The translations under genes were made by a program, and so were the position numbers. This document shows positions 1 to 11,145 of a stretch of DNA of 64,000 nt, piece by piece; position 1 is the stretch's first letter, and the number at the start of each line of letters is the position of its first letter. The notes under the pieces were generated by a model. It had not been told where the DNA came from. It worked only from the letters and a program-made list of their open reading frames with translations, and did not search any database. The DNA comes from Stictocephala bisonia. Its lineage: Eukaryota; Arthropoda; Insecta; Hemiptera; Membracidae. The DNA is taken from positions 496,001 to 560,000 of the forward strand of contig JAQJVL010000258.1 of the NCBI GenBank assembly GCA_035578905.1. The letters run 5' to 3'.

Positions 1-1340
1 CCCTGAGGAAATGTATTGTCAATAATACATTTCATAACATTTATAATACTTCTATGATAAATGTAATAAGGAAGTAAATATTAATCCTTGGATAACTAAT
101 GATATCATATCATCGATAGAATATAAGACCTTCTTGTGGAATCAGGTTAAGAGAAGAATTTGCATTTAAGAGAATTGTTTAGACATACAAGAAACACCTT
201 ATTAGGTAAAATTAGAAAAGTGAAAAATGAATAATATTTTTAAATTTTATCAGAAAGTTCAAGAGATCATAAAAATCCTGGAATATAATAAATCAATCTA
301 TCAATAAAAAACCTAGGCTTACAGTTTTAGGAAATATCAAATCTAACTTTAATGTTGAAAATGATAAAGACTTAACTCTTTTTTCAAACTATTTTAACAA
401 TAATTTCTCTAATATGACAAAGAATATTATTAAACAATTTGCTGGAGAGTCACTTAATCTAGATAATAGTTTTAAAGAGAGTAAATATAATATAAGACGA
501 GTATGTAATTTAGAGAGTATATATATATAAGAACATACTAATGTTAGTTCTAAGAAAAATAAATGTAAGGTCATCAACTGGACCAGATAAAATAAGGCCA
601 CAAGATATACAAAATAATATATTATATTTAAAACATGTTCCCATCTATCTCATAAAAAGAATATTTGAAACTGGTATTGTTCCATCTGGAATGAAAATAA
701 CATAAGATACGCCTATTTTTAAGAATGGAAATACTAAGAATGATTTAAATAGCTATAGGCCTATTGGATCAATATTTCGATCCAATTATTATTATATATT
801 ATAACTATTATCTATTATAACGAAGATTTTAGAGCATTATGTTAATGACCAACTAACTAAATATTTATGTGAAAATGAAATAATCAGTGGATGTCAATTT
901 GGCTTTGTACAAGGCAAATCTACAGAAGACATTTTGGAATACTTTACCAATGATATTAATAAGGCATTACATGAAAATAAATTTGTAATTGCTTTTTATT
1001 AATCTCTTGTGCAAAGTATGTTTCAGTATGGAATCACTGTTTACTATTTAGCCCCTGAATCTGTCAAAATAAATTAAAAAATGTCTTAACACGGATATTG
1101 AAAGTACTATTTTGTAGTATTCTATTGGAGTGGCTAGGAATAATGAAATTTGATTGTTTGGCTAGATAAATCGACCTGAGTAAACATTATTTCAATGAAG
1201 AGTATAGAATTCGGCATGATGTGTAATATAATTTGAGGCATAGACAATATCAAGTGCAAAGGCTTTACAAAAATTATTGTAGGCTAGTTACTGAATATAG
1301 AAACCCATCACTAATTACCTATAGATCTACAACATTTACA
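1..1340 (+). pseudogene. Decayed non-LTR retrotransposon reverse transcriptase (ORF2), 5' end outside window
   Basis: Broken plus-strand frames line up in order with a non-LTR reverse transcriptase. From 80 the frame reads INPWITNDII...LWNQVKRR, the linker common just before the RT domain. From 568 it reads VRSSTGPDKI...FETGIVPSGMK, then after one in-frame stop TPIFKNGN...NSYRPIGSI, the fingers motif. From about 820 it reads ILEHYVNDQL...GCQFGFVQGKSTEDIL, the next conserved block. At about 1005 it jumps to SLVQSMFQYGITVY, which resembles the region after the palm. The acidic palm motif (YADD-type) should lie between these and is missing, which suggests an internal deletion of several hundred bases (inference). 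Fragments to about 1330 (NLRHRQYQVQ...) look like the C-terminal tail. Many stops and frameshifts make it non-functional. The CR1/jockey-like clade assignment is tentative. Confidence 0.8.
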
Positions 1341-3684
1341 TAATTACAGCCAGTTGAAAACACACCTTAAAAATTAATTCATTAGTTTAAAAGCATAACA
1401 TAAAATATTCTTACTCACCAATATTCTGATATTTACTTAAGAACCAACACCAATGTTGTAGGTTATACACCACAATCACATGGGTTAATCACAGTTAAAC
1501 ACCAAACACAAAGAACTGATTATCACACAAAAACTGACACATATTTTTACAAATAATAGGAAAATACAATCATATTGAACGAATCATTAAATCATTTATT
1601 TGTCAACATAACCCTAACTAATCTATTGCATACTGAAAACAGTGTAGGAATGCAACTCGTTCAAGTTATGTTTTTTTTTTAGATTTCACCCCTCTTTGGT
1701 GTACAGTCAGTTCCGTCCATATGACATACATTGGAATCAGTAGAGTGGTACACTCTTCTACAAAGTAGAAGTAAATGTGTAAAACTTTTGATATAGTCAA
1801 AACATTTACACTTCTACAACCTGTACTTTTCTGTACCCTAAATTACTTTTGAAACTTTTTGTAAACGAATATTCCACTGAAGATTAATTTATTGTTCTTG
1901 TTGTTGTTATATGTTTACTCTCGTTAATTTTCCTAATATTTGGAGGGGCCTGAGTATTTATAATGTGCTGTCTTATGTTGTGTTTTATTTTAGTGTGTGA
2001 CGCTATATTATATTTACATTAATGTTCATATTTATATATATTTAGGCCTAAAAAGATTTTGGTTTTAAATTGATATCATTTTTATTGAATGCCTGATTTA
2101 GTTATTATGTTTTGAATGTATAGTTTTGAAGAGACTTAGCATGTTTGTTAATAAATTTAAAAAAATAATAATAACTACTAATTGAAAAGTAACAATAAAA
2201 GAAATAAAGTGATAAAATGTACTTTGTAGTATAAATATTGTAGCAAATGTATTTATCTATAAGTTTGTTCCTCAAATAGCCATAGGCTAGAAGAATAAAT
2301 AAAAAAAGACTACTTGTAGAATATTTGTTGTACAAAATCATAAATAAATAATTTGAATTTGTTATTCAGAGGCCACCAGCGAAGACAACTAAGTAACCAA
2401 GGCATTTAGTGGAATCCTTATATTTTGTATCACCCAGGAAGACACTCCTGATTTTCCATAAGTGTATAACTGAAGAGCAGCCATTGAGCGGAGACGTAGT
2501 TACAGTTCTTTAAGAAATGAAAATTTCGCTAACAATCTTACAAACTCCAACTTTTATTAATCTTAGAGTGATATGTTTGCACAATATCATTTAGCTCTCT
2601 AAAATGTCAGCAAGGATTTGTATAGTACAGCACTCCCAGTCAACTATGCAGTTATCTTGGCATCTTTCGTGCCATATGCATACGCTATATAATCATGAGG
2701 TATACAAAAACCATTGAATAATAATATTAGCGTTTAATACCTCTATGCCTCAAGTGTTAAGTTCATGGATGCAAACACTAGCACTTCCTGCATACATATT
2801 GACACTGGCTAAAAGTAGTGTACACTAGTATGCAACTGTATATATTTAGAATATATATATCTGTGTCTGTTTACGAGTTTCCATGGAAGGCCCTTATTGC
2901 TTTGAAATCATATTTACTCTTTACTATATTACCAAAACTGACAATCACTTAAAAAATTGAAACGAACATTAAGTCAACGAAACACTGTCCTTGCTGAATA
3001 TAGGCATCTACGAAGTACTCATAGAAAGACCTGTCTTTATGGTAACGTATGATCATCATTATTTTCCATAGTTTTTAATATACTAGTGGATTATGGAGTG
3101 GACTTTTATACTGTCAATTATTGAGGACAAACCATTTGGTGTAGTATGCAGCCTCTAGAAGTGGCTCATTTTGCTCCACTTCATTATCAGTTTATCCATT
3201 ACAAATATACTTCATTAACCTTGCTGCTCTAGAAATGTATGCTTAAATTTATCCTTAAAATTGACGCCATCTTACCAGGGTCAACCCACAGTTAATTTCT
3301 ACTCGGATAAATTTTATAACGCGTGGCACCTGAACTATTAACATCACTAGTTTGTGAATACGCTCACTAATGTGACGCTTAAAATAATTAAACATATTTG
3401 GCATATTATTTTATTATTAACGTCAATACTAAACATAGTAGCTGTGTTCGGATACCGAAAGGATTTACATGTTTCATCTATTCACTGGTTCTGATTGATA
3501 AAACCAATATAAACATTTATTATGACTAAGCATATTCTTGTTAATAATATATAGATTTGATTTTCGAATATGATTATCTATTCGTAATTACTAATAATTT
3601 AGTAATAATTTGTACGCTTACTAGATCAGACATAGTGTAAACAATTAGATCAATTTATACATGTTTTATTGTGATTGGGGAAAT
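1341..3684. other. AT-rich spacer
   Basis: No gene recognised. An imperfect stem-loop lies at 1766-1816, where TAGAAGT...AAATGT is answered by ACATTT..ACTTCTA across a short loop. A T10 run ends at 1680. The rest is unstructured AT-rich sequence with stops in all frames. Confidence 0.5.
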
Positions 3685-3770
3685 GCAACAACTAAGCAGA
3701 TACCAAATGAGAAACCACAATTCGGTTTGTTGGTTTATTGACATGGTGGTCACATTGTTGACATTGGCAT
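3685..3770 (+). repeat. Dispersed repeat family A, copy 1 (most diverged)
   Basis: It matches copies at 43540-43660 and 62889-63000 in the same orientation. Shared blocks are AGATACCAAAtGAGAAaCCA, CACAA.TC.G, and a run ending in CATTGTTGAC (CCGTTGTTGA in the others). It has no coding potential. It may be part of a short interspersed or miniature element, but no ends or target duplications could be fixed. Confidence 0.55.
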
Positions 3771-3790
3771 TCTAATGGCAATCATAGTTG

Positions 3791-3912
3791 GATCTTTAAT
3801 AGGATTTTGCTACGGAATGTTAACACATTCCTCTATTATTTAAATTTACTTAATTAATTATGCTAACTTGAAGAGTTAATTATATGAAATTAATTAAAAT
3901 CCTATTAATATC
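3791..3912. repeat. Inverted repeat, about 17 bp arms
   Basis: Arms 3791-3808 and 3896-3912 share a perfect TTAATAGGATTTT / AAAATCCTATTAA core about 90 bp apart. It directly follows dispersed family A copy 1, so it could mark an element end. The interior is very AT-rich. Confidence 0.45.
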
Positions 3913-4352
3913 AAGATTAACTATTAGGTATTATTTATTAGAATACTTCAGAACTACACAAACATGTAGCCTAACGGTAAAATAGTTCCCTTATATATAA
4001 GGAGTAGTGCGATCTTGCCATACTTTAACTCAAATTAGTCCGTTGCTCAGAAAAAGTGCATTCAATTAAAGACAATCGTAATAATACCAGGAACTTGTTC
4101 CAACTATGCAACACATCCTAAGTTGATGCCCACATGGTGTTTTTACAATTCGTCTTAAATAAAGCTGGGAGTTCGTTAAGGAGTAATTTATAGTTGTGTA
4201 ACCACTTATTGGTTACATTTAATGAATAAATATGTCGTATGGTTTGTTGTCAGCTACCATTTGTTAATTCTAAAGTTGTGACGTATAATTAGATAAACAT
4301 TCAAAAGTCATTATGGCGTATTCGATGATTAAAAATTTAAAGTGATCTCCTG

Positions 4353-4745
4353 TCACAAAGCTAAGTCTAAGCTATCGAGCCATCTAAGACCTGCCTTACC
4401 GATTCTGTGTATGCTGACTAATCCCACCGTAAAAGAACGCAGGGGGCACTCTGTAACTGTGTGATCGATTATTTGGATAGGCTCCCCGCAATCACATGAC
4501 TGATCTAGTGTCAGTCCCCATTTATACTTCCAGTAATTGCATCTGCCAACACCATTTCGGAACCGATTAAAGAGTGTCCACTCCCTACAAGGGAGGTTCA
4601 TCCCACCTACAGGTATTGACGGATTGTTAATAAGGAACTTATTATGTCCTTCAAAACTGTTCCACGCTACGGTCCAGTCAGTAATGGGCGAGATATTTGA
4701 ACTGCACAACTGGAAAAGAGTACGTAGAAGTAGGTTTTGAGATAT
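4353..4745 (-). pseudogene. 3' end of a non-LTR retrotransposon ORF2 (C-terminal tail)
   Basis: One open minus-strand frame of about 118 codons or more (no ATG needed, 5'-truncated) carries the C-terminal signature of insect R1/I/jockey-like ORF2 proteins. Key stretches are LPCREWTLFNRFRNGVGRC, then KWG, then CDCG, then HTVTEC, with the usual end ...LRWLDSLDL before the stop. The Cys-His spacing (CxCG...HxxxxC) is the zinc-knuckle-like tail found after the RT domain. The RT and endonuclease parts are absent, as expected for a 5'-truncated insertion. No poly-T is seen at the left edge, so the 3' end is unclear. The uninterrupted frame suggests a younger insertion than the relic at 1-1340. Confidence 0.8.
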
Positions 4746-5391
4746 TAAGTGACCTTTATGATTTAATAATGAAATAAATAAATAAAATAATATTGTTTGA
4801 AGCCAACAACAAAATTAAATACTTAGAAAAGTATTACAGCTAGAACGATAACATTTACACAACAAGTTTTGAATCAAAGTTTTCCTGAAAATTTGAAAAT
4901 GATAATGCAAGGTTGCAGTAGTATACATACGTATTAACAACATATTAACTATCAATCTATAGAATTCCAGTAAATGGTCACAAAAGGTTTGTAAACTTGT
5001 AAGTTATCTGGAATTAATAATAAGCGTAAAGGAACGCTTGACCTCACCCATTATGATTGCTGTCTGTCTATTTTTGCATTCAAAAAATATAATCCTTAAC
5101 TGATTATCCCGTGTATACATTATGTAGATTCGACTCTTTTTTAAATTAATTCCTATTATTTTAAAATCTCTTCTTAATTATTTATTCAGTTGAATTGTGG
5201 TTTAAATGCAGGTGCCAATAATAATAAGGAAAGGTTAATAAAAATTGCTTATTTTTGTTATTAATAAACTTTAAACATATCAATTTAATTTCGAAACATT
5301 TAAAAATATAGTAAAATTATTAGATGTATAATACCACTAATTATTGTCAGGATTCATATTACGTTTTTCACAAAGAAAACTATGAATGTAA
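4746..5391. other. AT-rich spacer
   Basis: No gene or repeat is seen apart from a short AAATAAATAAATAAAATAA run at about 4771-4789 beside the retrotransposon tail. Confidence 0.4.
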
Positions 5392-5532
5392 AGCACTTTC
5401 ACTGTCGACACTGTCTTGATAATCTAATTTATTCGTTTAGAGTTAAAAATGTCACCAGTTGTCTTTTATTATCACTTTAACTCAAAGATACTAAGAGTGA
5501 AAGATATTAGAAACACTTGACAGAAAGTGCTT
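5392..5532. repeat. Imperfect foldback (about 141 bp hairpin)
   Basis: The ends AAGCACTTTC (5392-5401) and GAAAGTGCTT (5523-5532) are perfect inverted repeats. Inner blocks also pair: TTTAGAGTTAAA near 5437 with TTTAACTCAAA near 5477, and TCTAATT with ATTAGA. The whole block can fold on itself with mismatches and bulges. It may be a small miniature transposon or a stray hairpin. No clear target duplication was found. Confidence 0.45.
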
Positions 5533-6164
5533 CATAAATCCGGCTAAACCTTCTTTACGTTTCACCTTCATATAACCAGACGTTACTTAATTACCTGCTT
5601 AAAACATTTATATGTTATGCAATATTTAATTAACTTCAAGGGAGAATGTGTTGAGATAATATTTGTTTTGGTGACAGTTTTATATCAAAAGCAAGACTAA
5701 AATTGTTGGCAGTTCTCATATTTTTAACGTAATATTTAATACACTATAATTTAATTTGATTTACTATTCTTTTAACAGTATCATGGTTTTATGAAATAAC
5801 GAAATAAATAAAAAATAGAATGAATTAATGAGAAATATTATTGTTTTGTAGATAATATATTCGTTTAATTATCATGTTCCAATTTATTATATTATATATT
5901 AGATGTTTGTTTTTTCTTTAGAAATTTGCATTGATTCTAAAATCACACCCATAAATATATTGTAACATGTATTGACACATTTGTTTATTAAAAAATTTTT
6001 CTCATGGACAAAATTAAACTTCTTTTCTAACATAGTAAAAACAATATTTAAATTCATGTAAAAGTATATACGAATAGTAGTAATCGATGTTATTTCAACT
6101 CAGAAGCGTGTGGCAAGTAAACACACAGATATATTGTTATAAGCCAACGTCGATGTTTGAACTA

Positions 6165-6245
6165 GTGTTTGTTCTAACACCACAACCCTCTCCGAATCAT
6201 ATTTACTTACAAATATTCAGTAATTACACTGCACTAGATAACTCC
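6165..6245 (+). repeat. Direct repeat pair, copy 1
   Basis: An 81 bp stretch beginning GTGTTTGTTCTAACA and including CACAACCCTCTCCG.ATCAT and TCAGTAATTACA is repeated 420 bp downstream at 6585-6665, with about 10-15 differences. It may be a pair of element ends in direct orientation or a local duplication. Confidence 0.7.
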
Positions 6246-6584
6246 CGTTTAGATAACCTGTAGCCTAACAATAGCTGTAAGGCACTATCGATTGAAACAA
6301 TAACTAGTGTAGTTTATTGTTATATTAGATAAACATCGGGTGAAGTGAACGTATTTCAATATTACACTAACCTTTTTACGTTATAAGTTTTTCTAATTCC
6401 TTTTAGATCCTTTGTTGATTATGATTATTAAACGAAATGTAAATTAATTTCGTAATTTAAACCTCTACTACATTTATTTATAATTGCTGGAAGTAAGAAT
6501 TTACAATAATAATATGTGCATTTGAATAATCTGCGAGGATTTGTGTGCTTCTATTTAAAACTGAACTGAATTAAAATTAGAACA

Positions 6585-6665
6585 GTGTTTGTTCTAACAG
6601 CACAACCCTCTCCGTATCATTTTTACTTATAAATGTTCAGTAATTACATCGTACAACATAACTCT
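6585..6665 (+). repeat. Direct repeat pair, copy 2
   Basis: Partner of 6165-6245. The tract ATTTCAATATTAC also follows both copies (about 6352 and 6670), so the duplicated unit may be larger than the conserved block. The CATCCA array starts just after this copy. Confidence 0.7.
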
Positions 6666-6689
6666 GTTGTATTTCAATATTACTTAATC

Positions 6690-6890
6690 GTGCATCCATC
6701 GGGCATTCATTGTGCATCCATCCATAGTGCATCCATAGCGCATCCATCCATAGTACATCCATCGTGCATCCATCTTGCATCCATCCATAGTACAGCCATA
6801 CTGCATCCATCTTGCATCCATCCATAGTACATCCATTGTGCATCCATCCATAATGCAGCCATCTTGCATCCATCCATCGTGCAGTCATCG
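6690..6890. repeat. Irregular CATCCA minisatellite
   Basis: Repeats of GCATCCATCCATAGTACATCCATCGT-type units, built on a CATCCA hexamer with inserted TAG/CTTG/GTG spacers. It produces overlapping open frames on both strands (HPSIVHPSCIH on plus, MDGCTMDARW on minus). These follow from the stop-free unit and are not evidence of a gene. Confidence 0.9.
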
Positions 6891-7395
6891 AAGTTATGTT
6901 GCCTGTTAATGTATGATTCTTGAGTAACAATAAATAAGTAAACAACTGGAAACTCACGTAGAGAAGCTTAACTTTCTCTAACATTTAACACAAAACCTCA
7001 AACAATTTAATGTTTTGAAAATAAATTGTCAGCAATACAATTCTAAACTAATGCACAAATATGAAATAATTTAAGTTGCCTACCTAGATTCATTAATTTG
7101 GAGAGTTTTATATGATTTGCTGTATATGTCTTTTAAAAAAATGGAATTCAATTTGGCATTTATACATTTCAAATATGAATAACGTTACTGTGCTCGGCAC
7201 ATGAATTTATTTTTTGGATTTACTTCACTATTTTGGTTCATTTATTGCCCCGATAATATACTCGTTCATTGGAGGGAGAAAAACAACGTTTACTCTCAAC
7301 GGAGTGGTTACAATCCGGAAATTATATGTAAATTAAAATTTTTAAATATTTTTATGGACTTACCTTAAAGCAATGCATTTTCTGGGCCGATTAAA
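6891..7395. other. AT-rich spacer
   Basis: Nothing recognised between the CATCCA array and the 49 bp array. Confidence 0.4.
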
Positions 7396-8375
7396 AAATA
7401 AACTTAACGCTATACCATCTATGTTCAACATTTTATATTGCTGGAAATAAACTTAACGCTATACCATCTATGTTCAACATTTTATATTGCTGGAAATAAA
7501 CTTAACGCTATACCATCTATGTTCAACATTTTATATTGCTGGAAATAAACTTAACGCTATACCATCTATGTTCAACATTTTATATTGCTGGAAAGAAACT
7601 TAACGCTATACTATCTATGTTCAACATTTTATATTGCTGGAAATAAACTTAACGCTATACCATCTATGTTCAACATTTTATATTGCTGGAAATGAACTTA
7701 ACGCTATACCATCTATGTTCAACATTTTATATTGCTGGAAATAAACTTAACGCTATACTATCTATGTTCAACATTTTATATTGCTGGAAATAAACTTAAC
7801 GCTATACCATCTATGTTCAACATTTTATATTGCTGGAAATGAACTTAACGCTATACCATCTATGTTCAACATTTTATATTGCTGGAAATAAACTTAACGC
7901 TATACCATCTATGTTCAACATTTTATATTGCTGGAAAGAAACTTAACGCTATACTATCTATGTTCAACATTTTATATTGCTGGAAATAAACTTAACGCTA
8001 TACCATCTATGTTCAACATTTTATATTGCTGGAAATGAACTTAACGCTATACCATCTATGTTCAACATTTTATATTGCTGGAAATAAACTTAACGCTATA
8101 CTATCTATGTTCAACATTTTATATTGCTGGAAATAAACTTAACGCTATACCATCTATGTTCAACATTTTATATTGCTGGAAATGAACTTAACGCTATACC
8201 ATCTATGTTCAACATTTTATATTGCTGGAAATGAACTTAACGCTATACCATCTATGTTCAACATTTTATATTGCTGGAAATGAACTTAACGCTATACCAT
8301 CTATGTTCAACATTTTATATTGCTGGAAATGAACTTAACGCTATACCATCTATGTTCAACATTTTATATTGCTGG
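7396..8375. repeat. 49 bp minisatellite, exactly 20 copies
   Basis: The unit begins AAATAAACTTAACGCTATAC and ends TTTTATATTGCTGG. Twenty complete 49 bp copies run head to tail with no indels. Variation is confined to three sites: AAATAAAC / AAAGAAAC / AAATGAAC at the unit start and ACCAT / ACTAT near base 20. The variant order shows units 4-10 repeated exactly as units 11-17, a 343 bp higher-order block. The last four units are all the AAATGAAC type. High identity points to recent expansion. Confidence 0.97.
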
Positions 8376-10400
8376 AAATGCTGGCAATTAATACTAGTGA
8401 AAATTACACTATCTGTTATTTATATCGATTTATGGGGGTTTCGTTTAACGAAGTTGTTGCAATACAATTGGAGTTTTATTCACTCTAGCGTGTGATTCTT
8501 TATGTGTAATTATATTTATTGTAGTAATGTACTTGGAGTTTTATCCTACCCATCCAGAGTTCACGTTTAGATAAACTTTAGGTAAAATGTTTCTATTGGA
8601 TCATCACTGGTATCCTTTACAAACGTACTAGTCCTTTACAAGGGACTACCTTAGTACGTGTCGCAAATTTTTCACTACGTGTCTTTAAGATGTATTAAAC
8701 ATGCCTTAAACCATCCTTCTCCTTAAACGCCTAAAGATACTTACACAAACTCCTCATTAAAATAACATGAACATATTTTATTAACCTCCAAATGCAATGG
8801 ATAAATGTAAAATTCCGAAATAAAATCAATAACCTGTTTTATTGATAATTTTTACTAAAAAAGAATAAGAAAATTAAGAATTAGAAAATAAAACACCCAA
8901 ATATAGACTTCAACTGATTTAAAATACGATTATTTAAAACAAAAAAGAAATGGTATTAATAAAGGTAACTAAAAAAGTGTTTTAAAGTTTTTGCAAAATA
9001 CTTACAAAATTCTGCGTTTGTAAATATTAGTTCTAAATATCATTTATCAATATGCTTTCATACTATAAACATGTCTCATTCAAGAGTACAAATTTAATCA
9101 AATATATTAAAAACACACTATTTTATAAACTTAGATAGTTTTCATTTGAAGTGTTACTTTGTTGTTCAAAAAAATATCTACAATTTCACGAGCCACTACA
9201 CATAGATTAAAAATGCTTAAAATTACACTTAGGTGATTTTTAAGAATTTTTGCAATATTCAATGTTTTTTCAATAAAAAAATCTGCTTACATTTTATTCA
9301 TTTAAAAAGAGATGCTACTTATACTATTACTATTACAGTATTTGAACTTTGCGGTGTCAAAAACCTCGAATTTGTCAGAAACTTATACTTGAACAGTTCA
9401 ATAGTTGTCGGCTGATATCCGCGGAGATAAAGGATGGTTTTTTAGAATATATTTTAATATCCGAAATAAGAATACATTCAAACGTTGGTTTGAAGTTAAC
9501 GGATTCTTAAACCTATAAAAACCTTTCAATATGCTATGGTTGATACTGTACTGTTCACTTTTGGGTAGAAACCTCAGTATTTATTTGTTACTTGTTGATT
9601 ACTAGTTGAAAGGAACTCTGATTCCCCTGGGTAATATAAAGAATCTTTCGATCACCATTGATTTGCTCAGCTATTTCAGATTTAGTATAAAAAAAATCAA
9701 GAAATTAAGTATTTATTTTTGGTGCAAGTAAACAAATAAAAATGAGAAAACAACTAGGAATTCATATTTAGACCTTTTTAGATCTTGGACATTTTCATAT
9801 CAACTCACTTTACAAATAAGACACTTTACAAAATACCTCGTAAAACAAGGATTATAAAACAAATTTAATGTTTTGAGTGGAGATACACGGGAAAATAATA
9901 GTCTACAGTGTAACAGGTGTCATTGGTCTAACAGACGAATGATACAACGACACACCCCTTAAGAATACTTATATAAAAGAAGTGGCCCAACCATTTTTAA
10001 TTTTGACAATTCATATACAAATTTATTGTATTATATGTTGCAGAAAGATAATTCAGAATAAATTATATACTACTTTCAACTACCTGTTAAAGGGTACCGT
10101 GCTTTACATTTGATAAATAAATGTGACTCAGACATGCCACATGCTGTGACTACTACGCAATCAAAGAACTTGTATTGTTTTGAAATTATTTAAACATATA
10201 CATATTGTTAGGGTCTACAAAGCAGAAATTTTAACAAAATTATACACAGGTTAATTTTTGTTAGCATTTACAGTCAAACAAATTATATCTGTCACATACA
10301 ATTTCTATTTTAAAGTCTACTAAAACATTTTCATAAATGACAGTACTCCCCTACTTTGAGTGAATGCACTCGGTTGCCAATAAAGACAGTTTTTGTGCTT
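8376..10400. other. AT-rich spacer with one short hairpin
   Basis: No gene recognised. A nested stem-loop at 8623-8659 pairs ACGTACT and AGTCC with GGACT and AGTACGT, leaving a small bulge. The open frame 9233-9415 (60 codons) has no recognisable similarity and ordinary AT-rich composition. Confidence 0.45.
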
Positions 10401-10485
10401 TTGCACTTGACTCAAAACTAACAAAAGCAGGTGTAAATATATTCTGTATTTCAGCAATTGTTCAGAAACTGCAGTTCAGATTTAA
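10401..10485 (+). repeat. Diverged direct repeat, copy 1
   Basis: TTGCACTT...AAAACTAACAA, a spacer, then TGTATTTCAGC.A.TGT.CAGA and AGTTCAGATTT. The same order recurs at 10537-10638. The TGTATTTCAG block looks like a splice acceptor, but nothing else supports an exon. Confidence 0.55.
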
Positions 10486-10536
10486 AGATTTCTTTGTTGT
10501 ATTGTCTATACATTAGGCACATTGTAGATTGTTTAT

Positions 10537-10638
10537 TTGCACTTTATATAAAACTAACAAGAGAAAAAGTACATTTATTAAAAGATTTAAGTTTTTTGTA
10601 TTTCAGCTACTGTCCAGAAATTGAAGTTCAGATTTTAA
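10537..10638 (+). repeat. Diverged direct repeat, copy 2
   Basis: Partner of 10401-10485, offset by about 136-152 bp because of a longer internal spacer. It keeps TTGCACTT, AAAACTAACAA, TTTGTATTTCAGCTACTG and AGTTCAGATTTTAA. Confidence 0.55.
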
Positions 10639-10875
10639 TAATGTAAAATGTATATTTACATTTGTAACTTTTTTGCGTGAATAATAATATATTTTTATTT
10701 CATCACTTTTTTCCCAATGAATGTTAAAGCCCTAGGAACTAATGGGAACTAGAACTACGTTTCCAGTAGAGTGGCTGACGGAAAAAAGTCAAATTGAACA
10801 AACAAAAGAAAAAAGCTGAGTTTAATTCAAACATTTTTTGCAGTCAACCATGCCGCTCCCTTTTTAAATTATTAC

Positions 10876-11145
10876 CTATTTATTACTAGCCCAAAGGCCA
10901 ATGTAAGTAAAAGACTTAAATCTTATCACAGAATCTGAACCACGTAGTATACGTCTGATTTTCAGCAAACTGACAGCCTGAAACTCAGTTCTTCCCTGTA
11001 CAACACTAAATACGTGCAACCTCCCCATATGGACAACTTGACTTTTCCAGTAGTATTTACGTCGATGATAATCATTTAGAGGACGGCATATTAGTACTAA
11101 AGGTGTCTTAGAGCAGAACCTATCACCTACAATCTCGAAACACAA
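10876..11145 (-). CDS. Hypothetical 89-codon open frame, unrecognised
   Basis: A minus-strand frame of 89 codons, starting at an ATG or entering from upstream, with a less AT-skewed and more protein-like make-up than its surroundings (YHRRKYYWKSQVVHMGRL, LLKIRRILRGSDS). I recognise no domain, signal peptide or membrane segment. It abuts the hAT-like miniature element at 11150, so it may be a fragment of an older mobile element cut by that insertion, or chance. No promoter, splice or polyadenylation context is apparent. Treat as a candidate relic only. Confidence 0.2.
   Translation of the reverse strand: MCFEIVGDRFCSKTPLVLICRPLNDYHRRKYYWKSQVVHMGRLHVFSVVQGRTEFQAVSLLKIRRILRGSDSVIRFKSFTYIGLWASNK

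Noticed and set aside
7396..8375. CRISPR-like array
   Set aside because: Repeats are contiguous with no unique spacers, and the context is eukaryotic. The same applies to all other arrays here.
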